Of a stretch of DNA of 64,000 nt, positions 52,018 to 60,999 are shown piece by piece. Both the position numbers and the translations under genes were made by a program. The notes beneath the pieces were generated by a model. The model searched no databases. It worked only from the letters and a program-made list of their open reading frames with translations, and was not told the origin of the DNA. Location of the stretch: positions 55,462 to 119,461 of the forward strand of contig NZ_JARBDC010000011.1 in NCBI RefSeq assembly GCF_036577625.1, read 5' to 3'. How positions within the stretch are numbered: position 1 is the first letter of the stretch; each line of letters opens with the position of its first letter. Source of the DNA: Paenibacillus_AB sp036577625 (GTDB lineage: Bacteria > Bacillota > Bacilli > Paenibacillales > NBRC-103111).

Positions 52018-54267
52018 TTACCCGTATACCCGCACCTCGACGATTTCCGCAAACTTGCTGCCGTTCGTCGCCTCCACGACGACGCGCAGCCGCTCCGTCT
52101 TCGCCGCCTCGGACAGCGCGTGCACCCGTCTGCGCTTCCGGTTGTCCGTTTCGCGCAGCAGCGTCCTCCAGCTCTCGCCGTCCCACACCTCGATCCGGTA
52201 GTCCCGGACGAGCTCCGGCACGATTTCGAACGGGGTCCGATGATGGTGCAGGTTGATCAAATCTTCGTTCACGTCGTCGTTGAACGTCAGGTGCACTTCC
52301 CGCACCGGCACGGCTTCGTCCCAGTCCAGCTGCAGCCATTCCTCCCGCCCTTCCCGCATCGGCGACATCCACTGCTGCGGGCCGCCGTAAGGGCGGCGAT
52401 ATCCGTTCGTCGCCTTGTCCGGTCCGTATGCCGCCGATTCGCCGAGCGCGCGGAAGCAGAACGGCTTCCGGGCTTTGCGCCTCATCCCCCATTGGACGAT
52501 CGGCTGCGTCGCCTTATGCTGCTCCAGCTTCGACGAGACGTGAGGCGCCCCGCCGTTGAAAAAAATGAGCACGCCGGACAGCGGTTCGTCCGCATGGTGC
52601 AGCTTGACGGCCTCGTTCGCTTTGACGATGACGAAGGCGTTTTGCGCCTCGTCCGGCGTCCACGTCAAGTCGAACCGGACCCATTGGCCGTCGCCCGGTC
52701 CGACTTCGGCCGAAGCTTTCGCTCGCAGCGTATGCGGCACGTAGTTTTCTTTGCGCCCGGTATCCCACAGCTCCACTTCGACCGTCGCCGCCGCCCCGGC
52801 GTCGAGCAGCAGCTCGAAGCCGTCCAGCCGCGGATCGACGGGGAAGAGCAGCGCGGCGTCGCTCGTCAGCTGCCAGCGCCCCTCCCCGCTCCGCTCCACG
52901 GCGAGCCGGGCGAGCGCGCCGGAGGCGCTGCTGCGCGCCTGCCGCGCCAGATCGAGGCCGTCCTCGTTGCGGAGGCCGACGATCGACGCGTCCTGACGCA
53001 GCAGCGTCTGCAGCAGTTCGCCGCGGTGCGCGGCGTACAGCTCGCGCGGCGTGACGCCTTTGGCGGCGCACAGCGCGGCGCCCGTGCCGGCCGCTTCGCC
53101 GATGACGGCGCACGTCGCCATGACGCGCGTCGTGCCGAAGGCGACGTGCGAGGCGCTGATGTCGCGGCCGGCCATCAGCATGTTGCGCACGTTGACGGAG
53201 TAGAGCGAGCGGAACGGAACGTGGTAGACGCCGTCCACGTGCAGATGCTTCGAGCCGCTCTCGGTCGAGTACATCCCTTGCGGCGGATGCAGGTCGATCG
53301 ACCAGCCGCCGATCGCCACGCCGTCCTCGAACGGCCGCTGGGCGAGAATGTCGTTCTGGTTCAGCACGTAATCGCCGATGAACCGGCGGTATTCCCGCTT
53401 GCCGGGAAGCGCCCCGACCCATTCCAGCGTCATGTTGTCCGCCTGAAACTTGCCGGAGTTTTTAATATAGTCCCAGATGCCGTAAATGACCGACCACAGC
53501 TCGTCGCGTATTTTCTCGTTATCGTGCACCGTGTCCAGCTCGCCGCCCCATTCGATCCACCAATAGTGACAGCCGGAATCGCCGCTGCGGATGACGCGCT
53601 TCATCGGAATCGTCGTTTGCGTAATGTCCTTGGCGAATGACGGCGGCACGTATTTGACCGGATGCCCGACATCCTTCGTATAAAATAATATGGTGCTGCC
53701 GAGCGTAATGTCGTCGGCCGTATCGGGCGCCCATTCTTCGTTGTACTCGTGACGGGCTTCCCGGCCGATCCGGTATTTCGCCCCGGCCAAAAAGCCGACG
53801 AGCCCGTCTCCCGTGCAATCGAGATAAAAGTCGCTCTCGAACCGGATGCGCCGCTCCGAAGCCATCATCCAGCCGGTCACGGACGCGATCGTCCGGTCGT
53901 GCTCGTCGCCGTATGCCTCCACCTCGTGCACGTCGGTGTTCAGAAACAGACGGATATTCGGCTCCGCCTTAACCGCCTCCAATACGACCAAATCCCATAT
54001 ATACGGATTGCCGTCCGGGTTGCGGTACTGATTTTCCACGAACAGCTCGCCCATAATGCCCGTTTCACGCGCGTAGCGGTGCGTGCCGTGCGCCGTAGCG
54101 CCGCATACCCAAACGCGAACTTCGCTGCTCGAATTGCCGCCGAGCACCGGCCGGTTTTGCACGAGCGCCACCGTTCGGCCGAGGCGCGCCGCGGCAATCG
54201 CCGCGCAGACACCGGCAAGCCCGCCCCCTACGACCGTTATATCCGTACGAATCGTTTCATTGCGCAT
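52018..54267 (-). CDS. FAD-dependent oxidoreductase with discoidin-like C-terminal domain
   Basis: A 749-residue protein. Residues 1-450 are an FAD_oxidored-type flavoprotein: DITVVGGGLAGVCAAIAAAR near the N-terminus, GGNSSSEVRVWVCGA, DCTGDGLVGFLAGA and RNMLMAGRDISASHVAFG near the end of the fold. A middle linker domain follows, and residues about 600-749 form an F5/8-type beta-sandwich (WLQLDWDEAVPVREVHLTFN, VRDYRIEVWDGESW). No signal peptide. Such proteins sit in sugar-utilisation loci and may oxidise a sugar or glycan. It is divergent from an AraC gene. Confidence 0.82.
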   Translation of the reverse strand: MRNETIRTDITVVGGGLAGVCAAIAAARLGRTVALVQNRPVLGGNSSSEVRVWVCGATAHGTHRYARETGIMGELFVENQYRNPDGNPYIWDLVVLEAVKAEPNIRLFLNTDVHEVEAYGDEHDRTIASVTGWMMASERRIRFESDFYLDCTGDGLVGFLAGAKYRIGREARHEYNEEWAPDTADDITLGSTILFYTKDVGHPVKYVPPSFAKDITQTTIPMKRVIRSGDSGCHYWWIEWGGELDTVHDNEKIRDELWSVIYGIWDYIKNSGKFQADNMTLEWVGALPGKREYRRFIGDYVLNQNDILAQRPFEDGVAIGGWSIDLHPPQGMYSTESGSKHLHVDGVYHVPFRSLYSVNVRNMLMAGRDISASHVAFGTTRVMATCAVIGEAAGTGAALCAAKGVTPRELYAAHRGELLQTLLRQDASIVGLRNEDGLDLARQARSSASGALARLAVERSGEGRWQLTSDAALLFPVDPRLDGFELLLDAGAAATVEVELWDTGRKENYVPHTLRAKASAEVGPGDGQWVRFDLTWTPDEAQNAFVIVKANEAVKLHHADEPLSGVLIFFNGGAPHVSSKLEQHKATQPIVQWGMRRKARKPFCFRALGESAAYGPDKATNGYRRPYGGPQQWMSPMREGREEWLQLDWDEAVPVREVHLTFNDDVNEDLINLHHHRTPFEIVPELVRDYRIEVWDGESWRTLLRETDNRKRRRVHALSEAAKTERLRVVVEATNGSKFAEIVEVRVYG

Positions 54268-54401
54268 GGCAAAACCACCTTAGGTTGAGTTATAGAGTAA
54301 TCGTATATATAATTTCATCATACCAGTAACATTTCGCTATAAAATGCACGATACGATCATCTTTTGTATCTTTTATTTCATTCGCGGGAAGGAGTACGGC
54401 C

Positions 54402-55274
54402 ATGCCGGACATCGGAGGGGGAAGCGGCAAAGCGGCGAATGCGTCGGCCGGCCGGCCGACGCTGCAGCTCGCCGAGCTGGAGTGGGAGGTGAAAGGGTAC
54501 ACGTTTTGGAACAACAAGCGGGAATTTACGCTCCAGTCGGACACGTACCCGGCCTGGTGCCTGTTCGCCGTGGAGAACGGCTCCTTCGCCTACGAAATCG
54601 GCGATAACCGAGGGGTTGCCGGCGGCGGCTCGCTCGTGCTGTGTCCGCCCGGCGTTCCGTTTCGGCGCCGCATCGTCTCCGCCTCGCTGACGTTTCATTT
54701 CGTCCTGCTCCGCCGGAACGAACCGTATCCGGCCTATGCGCCCGAAGCCGGAGACGAAGACGCGTTCCCCGTCTGCTTCACGCCCGGCGACCGGCTGCGG
54801 CTGTTCGATACGTACGACAAATGGAAGACGATCGGCGCTTTGACCGGTTATAAACAGCTTTCGCTGTTCGCCCATTATTGGAACGATATTTGGAAAACCT
54901 GGTGTCTCGAGCATGCGGGCGGCGGCGATTCGGCGGACCCCGCCCGTTCCTCCGACCGGCTGATGAACCGGGCCGCCAGACGGCTCGAAGAGCGGTTCTC
55001 CGAGCCGTACGGCGTCAAGGAGCTGGCCGGCGAGCTGGGCCTCAGCCCGGTGCAGCTGATCCGGCGGTTCCGCGCCGCGTACGGCGTGACGCCCGGCGAT
55101 TATTTGACCGGCCTGCGGCTGGAGAAGGCGTGCCGGCTGCTGCGGGAGACGCGGATGACCGTGGAGCAGGTCGCCTCCGCCTGCGGCTATGCGACCGGCT
55201 ACTACTTGAGCCGGCTGTTCGCCGCCCGCATCGGCGCCGCTCCTTCGGAGTACCGGAAGAGGCACCGGGTGTAG
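54402..55274 (+). CDS. AraC-family transcriptional regulator
   Basis: A 290-residue regulator. The N-terminal half has a cupin strand layout with GSLVLCPPGVPFRRRI and a degenerate sensor; the C-terminal HTH pair reads VKELAGELGLSPVQLIRRFR and VEQVASACGYATGYYLSRLF. GGAAGGAG lies eight bases before the ATG. It is divergent from the FAD oxidoreductase gene across 134 bases of AT-rich sequence and is the likely controller of it. Single gene. Confidence 0.9.
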   Translation: MPDIGGGSGKAANASAGRPTLQLAELEWEVKGYTFWNNKREFTLQSDTYPAWCLFAVENGSFAYEIGDNRGVAGGGSLVLCPPGVPFRRRIVSASLTFHFVLLRRNEPYPAYAPEAGDEDAFPVCFTPGDRLRLFDTYDKWKTIGALTGYKQLSLFAHYWNDIWKTWCLEHAGGGDSADPARSSDRLMNRAARRLEERFSEPYGVKELAGELGLSPVQLIRRFRAAYGVTPGDYLTGLRLEKACRLLRETRMTVEQVASACGYATGYYLSRLFAARIGAAPSEYRKRHRV

Positions 55275-55674
55275 CGGCTCTTCCGTTTTGCGTTGCGCCC
55301 GCAAGCCGCGGCTATCCGCCGGAGCAACCGGCGCTGCCGCCAAGCGGCAGCCCATTTTCCGCGAATGGCGGGACCGTTTTTCCGCAATGCCAAATCCGTC
55401 ATACCGGACAATCGGCCAAAACACAAAAACGGCCCGCCGCCTCTCGGACGACAAGCCTTCACAACCTTCCCTGCGCGCCTTGCCTTGCTCCGCCTCCCGG
55501 CCGAACGCAATTCGAACGGGCAAACGCCGGGCTTTCATATACCGTTTCCATAGCAGAATCACTCCTTGCTTGCTTTCCTCCGGCTTGGAACCTCTATCAT
55601 TATGCCCCCTCTTTATTTGCGCGGTATGAAAGCGGCGTTAAGCTTGCGTAAATCGGAACGGACGACGGTTCGCG
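55275..55674. other. Gene-free stretch
   Basis: About 400 bases after the AraC gene. Frames here are shadows without ribosome sites or recognisable motifs. It contains ATTTTCCGCGAATGGCGGGA-type sequence of the kind seen in other gaps. Confidence 0.5.
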
Positions 55675-56019
55675 ATGTGCCGGGACGGCGGCCAACCCGG
55701 ATCGGGCGGCAAAACCGAAATCGGGGAAACGATTTTCGCCACAGGGAGCTTTCCGCCCGTACGTCTTCACGTGCCGCCTTCCGACGCCTATACGCCGCGC
55801 CAGCCGGAGAGCAAGGAGCGGCTCGCGGAAGGGCTGCGGGAAGTCGTCTTGCGCATGCGCCAGGTCGAGCCGGTTCTGGATGAAATCCCGCCGTCCAACA
55901 CGGTTTCGCACCCCCGCTTCGGCGGGCTGAACGCCAAGGAATGGTTTTTGCTCGTCGGGATGCATTACCGCCACCATCTGCTGCAAAAAGAGCGGCTGGA
56001 TGCGTTTCTTGCCGTATAG
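55675..56019 (+). pseudogene. N-terminally truncated DinB/DUF1569-like protein fragment
   Basis: The frame from about 55740 encodes FPPVRLHVPPSDAYTPRQPE, a helical section with LREVVLRMRQVEP, and HPRFGGLNAKEWFLLVGMHY with RHHLLQKERLDAFL, which is the second half of the DinB-superfamily DUF1569 pattern (four-helix bundle with late histidines). The first two helices are absent, the upstream 60 codons look random and there is no ribosome site. Probably a gene fragment; a short functional protein is less likely. Confidence 0.5.
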
Positions 56020-56118
56020 GCCGTTTCGGCGGTCCGGCTCGTTAACGCCGTTAATGGTTTCGGCCGTTTACAATACCGGCCGCCATCGCGGCGCTTTCAC
56101 CGCCGGGCGCCGCGGCGC

Positions 56119-56799
56119 TTACTCGCGCGCCTCTTCCCGCAGCGGCTTCACGTCGTCCGGAATCGCCCCGCGCGAATCGATCAACTCCGCCTGAAACGTC
56201 CCGCTGTATCCGAACACGGGCCCGAACATCGGGTTCGTCACGTTCACCTCGATTTTGTACGCCCGCGCTTCATCGTCGTACCATTCGCAGACGTCGGCGA
56301 CTCCCGTCAGCGGACGCGGAAAGCGAAATTGCAGCGGGCCTTCGTAAAAGCGCTGCTCGCCCGAACGAATGCGTATCCCGCCGTTCGGAGCCGGGGCGAT
56401 GTTCAGGTCGACGGCCAAATGCTGGCGGTCTCCCAAATAATCGACGATCGTACCGCGCGATCGGCTGTAAATCATCGTGGCGTCGAACCTGCGGATTTTG
56501 CCGGGAAATCGAAATTTGCGAACCCACGTTACCGTCTCGCGGCCGAACGAATCGATATAAGCGTAATTTTCGATCGTGAACGGAACGCGGCTGCCGGCGT
56601 CCGGAAACATAATGTGCCGTTTCGTGCCGATATACAAAGGGACGGCCGCCCATTTCGCATACCAGATGCGATCCATCGTCCCCCGGCCGATCGAAGCGAT
56701 TCCGCCTTCGCTCGTCAATCCGAACCGCTCGCGGATTCGCGGATGCAGCTTGGCGAAGCTCGCGCCGAGCGCCCGCTCGTAAATGGATTTGGCCGGCAT
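56119..56799 (-). CDS. DUF4166 domain protein
   Basis: A 226-residue protein matching DUF4166: SIYERALGASFAKLHPRIRE at the start, FTIENYAYIDSFGRETVTWVR, FDATMIYSRSRGTIVDYLG and FRFPRPLTGVADV, with a mostly beta C-terminal half that may bind a lipid-like ligand. Function unknown. It is the last of three co-oriented genes: 15 bases separate it from the DoxX-like gene ahead, and the DCC oxidoreductase is first. Start at 56799 follows GGAGGAGAACG. Confidence 0.82.
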   Translation of the reverse strand: MPAKSIYERALGASFAKLHPRIRERFGLTSEGGIASIGRGTMDRIWYAKWAAVPLYIGTKRHIMFPDAGSRVPFTIENYAYIDSFGRETVTWVRKFRFPGKIRRFDATMIYSRSRGTIVDYLGDRQHLAVDLNIAPAPNGGIRIRSGEQRFYEGPLQFRFPRPLTGVADVCEWYDDEARAYKIEVNVTNPMFGPVFGYSGTFQAELIDSRGAIPDDVKPLREEARE

Positions 56800-56814
56800 G
56801 ATCGTTCTCCTCCT

Positions 56815-57738
56815 CTATCGTTCCGGCGTCGCCGGCTTTCTTCGGCAGTTGCGGGCCGAAGGCAGATCGGCCGACGTCGCCGCAACGGCGCCATGGAGTC
56901 CGATCATCGCCGCATTAAGCGCAATCGGGCTCACGGGCGCCGCCCATAGGCTCGGATCCGCGATCAGAGCCGGAACGGCAAGTGCGGCGAGCGCCGCGCA
57001 TGCCAGCGCATGCACCTTTTTGTCCGCGGCGCGAAACGCAACGAGCAGCCCCATCGCCGCTTCGAGCAGCCCGAGCGCGATCAGCGCCTCCCGCTCCCGC
57101 CCGGGGAACGCGCCCGCCGCCCGCATCAGCTCCAGCTCGCCCGCCCAAGGGGCGATCAGCTTCGGCACGACGGCCTGGTACAGCCACAGCAGGGCGAGCA
57201 GAACCGCGCCTCCTTTGTGGGACAACCAGCGGCCGAACGAAACGGCGGGCGGGATGCCGCATTCCAGCCACAGCCGCAGCCGGTCGAAGCTCCACGCCGT
57301 CGCCCACCCGATCAGGGGGCGGAATATGACCCGGTCGAACGCCCGTCCTAACGGCCCGAACCGCGTTTTGTAATCGTAGCGGGTCAAAAACGTAACCGTT
57401 CCCCCATGCGGCACGTACCGCCAAAATCCCCCGCCCTCGCGAATGAGCGACAACCGGCTGTCCGAGCCGAAGCGAAGCGCCGACGTGCGTACTCCCTCCG
57501 CGCCGTTCGCCGTTTCCGTCGTTTCGCCCGTTCCGGCGATACGGAGGCCGAAGCCGATTCGCGTAGCGTACAAAAAACGCTGCGGACCGCCCGCCTCTCT
57601 CGGCAAATAGCGGATTTCGCTAAAGCGCAAATCCCACCGCTCATGCAGCTCGGGCGTCTGCGTACGTTCCCACAGCGCTTCGATATCCGCGCGAATGTCA
57701 AGCTCCACATAAACGGGCTTCGCCTTTCCAACGCCCAT
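56815..57738 (-). CDS. SRPBCC-DoxX-like membrane protein
   Basis: A 307-residue protein: an N-terminal SRPBCC-like domain (1-165; YVELDIRADIEALWERTQTP, HERWDLRFSEI, TFLTRYDYKTRFGPLGRAFD) and a C-terminal DoxX_3 region with four helices (LLALLWLYQAVVPKL, GLLEAAMGLLVAF, ALACAALAALAVPALI). The pairing of a ligand-binding SRPBCC domain with a DoxX membrane part is known in this family. It sits between the DCC thiol oxidoreductase and DUF4166 genes, gaps 15-16 bases. Role unknown; a redox or envelope function is inferred from neighbours. Confidence 0.82.
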   Translation of the reverse strand: MGVGKAKPVYVELDIRADIEALWERTQTPELHERWDLRFSEIRYLPREAGGPQRFLYATRIGFGLRIAGTGETTETANGAEGVRTSALRFGSDSRLSLIREGGGFWRYVPHGGTVTFLTRYDYKTRFGPLGRAFDRVIFRPLIGWATAWSFDRLRLWLECGIPPAVSFGRWLSHKGGAVLLALLWLYQAVVPKLIAPWAGELELMRAAGAFPGREREALIALGLLEAAMGLLVAFRAADKKVHALACAALAALAVPALIADPSLWAAPVSPIALNAAMIGLHGAVAATSADLPSARNCRRKPATPER

Positions 57739-57754
57739 ATCGTTCCCTCCGTCG

Positions 57755-58276
57755 CTATTCGATGAATCGCTCCTTGTTGTCCGGGGTTGGCAGCATGCAG
57801 GAGTCGTATTGCCCGAACCAACGATACCGGTTGCGCGCGATATAATCGTATACCCGGTCCCGAAGCGGCCGAGGGATGACGATCAACGCGTACAGCAGCG
57901 GCCATGGAGCCCGCAGCCGCCGGACGACCTCCAGCCCCGCACGCGATTTGACGTAGATGCGACTGCCGCGCACGAGCATGAACGTATCCGGGCGCGCCGC
58001 CCCCGTACGATCTCTCTCTGTGCCGGGGACGACGGCCCCGGTGACATCGCCGTTCGAGCGGCTTCGCCCGGGCTGCGCATGCAGCTGCGTCGAGCCCCCG
58101 CCCGCGAGCGCCCGTTCCAATACGTCGTGCCCCGCCTCCGACGCGAGAGCGGCAAACCGAAACCGCTTCTTCGGGTCGAAATGGATGACGAACCGGACGA
58201 TCCGGCTGCACAGCATGCAATTTCCGTCGAACAAAATGATGTCGTACTCCGGTTGTGGCTTTGTATGTCCGGTCAT
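57755..58276 (-). CDS. DCC1-like thiol-disulfide oxidoreductase (YuxK-like)
   Basis: A 173-residue DCC-family protein (DUF393): YDIILFDGNCMLCSRIVRFV with the CxxC active site (Cys20/Cys23 region), HFDPKKRFRFAALAS, VKSRAGLEVVRRLRAPW and PRPLRDRVYDYIARNRYRWFG. About 30 residues are inserted between LERALAGGG and DTFMLVRGSRI (rich in Gly, Arg, Ser), absent in the 137-residue B. subtilis YuxK. First of a three-gene operon with the SRPBCC-DoxX and DUF4166 proteins. It probably exchanges disulfides at the membrane. Confidence 0.87.
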   Translation of the reverse strand: MTGHTKPQPEYDIILFDGNCMLCSRIVRFVIHFDPKKRFRFAALASEAGHDVLERALAGGGSTQLHAQPGRSRSNGDVTGAVVPGTERDRTGAARPDTFMLVRGSRIYVKSRAGLEVVRRLRAPWPLLYALIVIPRPLRDRVYDYIARNRYRWFGQYDSCMLPTPDNKERFIE

Positions 58277-58558
58277 GCCCGCTTCCGCCTTTCCGGCCGC
58301 TCCGTACGTTCATTGTACGACGGACGGCCCCGCTTCTACAGTTCCAACTTTCTTGGAGCGATAAGCAAAAAGGGTACTATGATCCGTAGTACCCCGCACT
58401 CGTCCCTATTTCATTTTCGAAGGCGCAGCCGGCGCGTCTTACGTCCCCCAACGCCGACGCGTTCGATGAGCCGCTGCCGACCGGCATGCTCGCCTCTCCT
58501 TCGCCGCCTTGCATCGGCGCCCGGCGGATCCGGATCCGGTTCCGCTTACCCGCCTCGC

Positions 58559-59236
58559 CTACCGCTTATCTCCGTCCCGACGCTCTCCGCTTTCGGCGCC
58601 GCCGTCCGGCGGCTCCGGCACAATTCCTCTCCGCCGCACCTTTTCGACCGCTTCCTTGCTGCTCTTGACGCGCAGCTTTTTGAGCATCCGGTTGACCTGG
58701 TTTTTCAGCGTGCTTTCCGCCTTGAACAGCTTCCGGCCGATTTGCGCTCCCGTATACCCTTGTTCGAGCAACTCGAACAGCTCGCGCTCCGCTCCGGTCA
58801 GCTCCTTCAGTTGTTCTTCCCGCTTCAGCCTCGCAAACTCCTTGAGCAGCGCTTCCATCGGGTTCGTCTTGCGCAATGCGCCGCGGATCGTCTGCGGGAG
58901 AAGGCGGTAATCGGATTTCGCCACATACTGCACCGCCCCGGCCGTAAAAGCTTGCGTCACGACCGTTTCCTCGTCGAGCGACGTCAGCATGATCACCTTC
59001 GCCTCGCGCACGTCGAGCAGCTCCGCGGCCGCGTAAATGCCGTCCAGCTTCCCGGGCGTAAGGCAAATGTCGAGCAAAGCGACGTCGAATTCGAGCGTGC
59101 CGGCCATCCGAACGGCTTCCTCGCGGCTCGCGGCCGCCCCGACGACGAGCATGTCCGGTTCTTTGTTCAAAAAAGCGGTCATCGCCTTGACCCAGTCCGG
59201 GTCGTCCTCGACAAGAAACAGCTTGATCGGATTCAT
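58559..59236 (-). CDS. Two-component response regulator, NarL/LuxR type
   Basis: A 225-residue response regulator. The receiver opens with KLFLVEDDPDWVKAM, has the phospho-acceptor aspartate in DVALLDICLTPGKLDG, the LTS switch and the lysine in YVAKSDY. A helical linker leads to a LuxR-like HTH (about 150-200): LTGAERELFELLEQGYTGAQ and KAESTLKNQVNRMLKKL, then a disordered Gly/Asp-rich tail. Start 59236 overlaps the kinase stop (ATGA). Its partner is the upstream membrane kinase; target genes are not obvious. Confidence 0.9.
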   Translation of the reverse strand: MNPIKLFLVEDDPDWVKAMTAFLNKEPDMLVVGAAASREEAVRMAGTLEFDVALLDICLTPGKLDGIYAAAELLDVREAKVIMLTSLDEETVVTQAFTAGAVQYVAKSDYRLLPQTIRGALRKTNPMEALLKEFARLKREEQLKELTGAERELFELLEQGYTGAQIGRKLFKAESTLKNQVNRMLKKLRVKSSKEAVEKVRRRGIVPEPPDGGAESGERRDGDKR

Positions 59237-60663
59237 TGCGCCGTCCCTCCTTCCCGCCGCGGTTCCGCCGCTTCGGGCGGGCGGACTTCGCCGGAGTCGA
59301 TCCGTTTTTTCGCCGCAAACAGCAGCTTCACCGTCGTCCCCTTCCCTTCCTCGCTGAGCACCTCGATCGAGCCTCCGCTTTGGCGCATCACCTGATAGCA
59401 ATACGTGAGCCCGAGACCGAAATTGCCGCCGTTTCGCCCCGCCTTTGTCGTATAGAAGGGCTCCAAAACGCGCGCCAGCCGTTCTTTCGGCATCCCCGGC
59501 CCGTTATCGCGAATCGTCAGCATAATGCCGCGCTTCGTCGATTCGATGCGCACGAGCAGCTCGCCCCCGCCGCTCATTGCTTCCGCCGCGTTGGCGACAA
59601 TGTTGGCTGCAACCTCGCCGATATGGACGCGGTCGCACAGGACGATCGGATCGCATTCGAAGTCGGCATGCACGGCGATACCGCCTTGCATAAGCAGCGG
59701 CGACAGCTTGCGCAAGCTTTCCCGGACAATGTCCGTCAAGCGGTGCGGCTCTTCCCGCAGCACGATTTGCTGCGTTTGGCCGTGAATGCGCGACACCATC
59801 CGCCGCATATGGTCGGCCGACTTGACGATCAGCTCGAGCTGCTCGGCCGCTTCCGCGTCTTGCGGGCGAAGCGAGCTTTTGACGTTTTCCGCGCACATCG
59901 AAATTTTGGCGATTTCGTTTTTGATCGTATGGTTCAGCATCGCCGTCCCCGAGCTCACCGCCGATACCGCGCTCTCCAGCGGATCCCGCTCGAGCCGCAC
60001 CTTCACCCCGAGCACGCCGGAAGCGAACGCGAACGCCACCCCGGCAATAAGCGAATACGCGATGAAAAACGCGACGTAATCGAAAAAGCGGAACCCCGGC
60101 TCCCATACGCTGGCCACGTTGATGAACGCCGTTATCGCGATCAAGGTCGGGACGATCAGCACGGCGACCGCCAAACGCTCCCGCTTTCGCCACGGGTTGC
60201 GCTCCCGGATATAGGAGGCGACGAGCAGCCAGCAGGAAGCGGCATAGTATGGCGCCGCCCAAAGGAGCAATAGCAGGAAAAAGCTTGCGCGCCCGGGAAC
60301 GGCCGCATACCAAACGATCGTCGCCGCCGCCGGAACGAGCGGCAGCAGCTTCGTGGCCAGCCCGACAGGCCGCGACGAGCGCCGGGCATACGCGATGCAA
60401 AACAGAAGCACCCCGTACGGCGTCAGCGTATGGTTGGCTACCTCGAACACGCTTGCCGCCATCCGAAGCAGCGGCTCGATCCAAAACGCCGCGTTCCCCC
60501 GGGCTTCCAAAGCCGGCAGCGCGTCCTCGCGAATAAAACCGGCAAGACCGCCGATGCTGGCGGCCACTAGAAAAAAAGCGGCCCACCGGTTCGCCTCGCG
60601 CTCCGGGTGCAGCCGATACAGCACGACGGCGGCCGCCAGCAGCGCCGCGAAATAGACGAGCAT
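59233..60663 (-). CDS. Membrane sensor histidine kinase
   Basis: A 476-residue kinase. Residues 1-220 contain seven or eight hydrophobic helices and no obvious extracytoplasmic domain, so it senses the membrane or a small molecule there. The H-box is AMLNHTIKNEIAKI (His245), the N-box NIVANAAEAM, G1 DNGPGMP and G2 GGNFGLGLTY, all intact. Start 60663 follows GGGTGATGA; a longer frame begins at 60765. Its stop overlaps the response-regulator start, so the two are translated together. Confidence 0.9.
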   Translation of the reverse strand: MLVYFAALLAAAVVLYRLHPEREANRWAAFFLVAASIGGLAGFIREDALPALEARGNAAFWIEPLLRMAASVFEVANHTLTPYGVLLFCIAYARRSSRPVGLATKLLPLVPAAATIVWYAAVPGRASFFLLLLLWAAPYYAASCWLLVASYIRERNPWRKRERLAVAVLIVPTLIAITAFINVASVWEPGFRFFDYVAFFIAYSLIAGVAFAFASGVLGVKVRLERDPLESAVSAVSSGTAMLNHTIKNEIAKISMCAENVKSSLRPQDAEAAEQLELIVKSADHMRRMVSRIHGQTQQIVLREEPHRLTDIVRESLRKLSPLLMQGGIAVHADFECDPIVLCDRVHIGEVAANIVANAAEAMSGGGELLVRIESTKRGIMLTIRDNGPGMPKERLARVLEPFYTTKAGRNGGNFGLGLTYCYQVMRQSGGSIEVLSEEGKGTTVKLLFAAKKRIDSGEVRPPEAAEPRREGGTAQ

Positions 60664-60999
60664 CTTGTCATCACCCTGCACGTACGTTTTCGGTCCCGTC
60701 TCGCAGCCGTCCCGCAGCGCCATCCTGCTTCGCTCGCCGCGGCAAGATGCCGCCAGGCGGGTCAACTTCCCATAGCGTTGCCGACGGGCCGATAGTTATA
60801 GCCAAATCATACCCTGCGCACCGGCGCGATTCAAGCGTCATCCTGCATTGACAAGCATTACCGGTTCCAAAGATTCGTAAGGCGGAAAGGGCGCGTATAC
60901 GAACGAACGACCGAGCGACGCTCGGCCCCTCGTAACGGTCCGAATCGGCAAACGGCCTTTTCCCGTACGGGAAAGGCCGCTCGCTATGCTTCCGCACCC
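60664..60999. other. Gap with a hairpin, no gene
   Basis: Upstream of the kinase and downstream of the lactonase. A CGGCCTTTTCCCG/CGGGAAAGGCCG hairpin (60953-60979) probably ends the lactonase transcript; no gene is seen. Confidence 0.6.
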
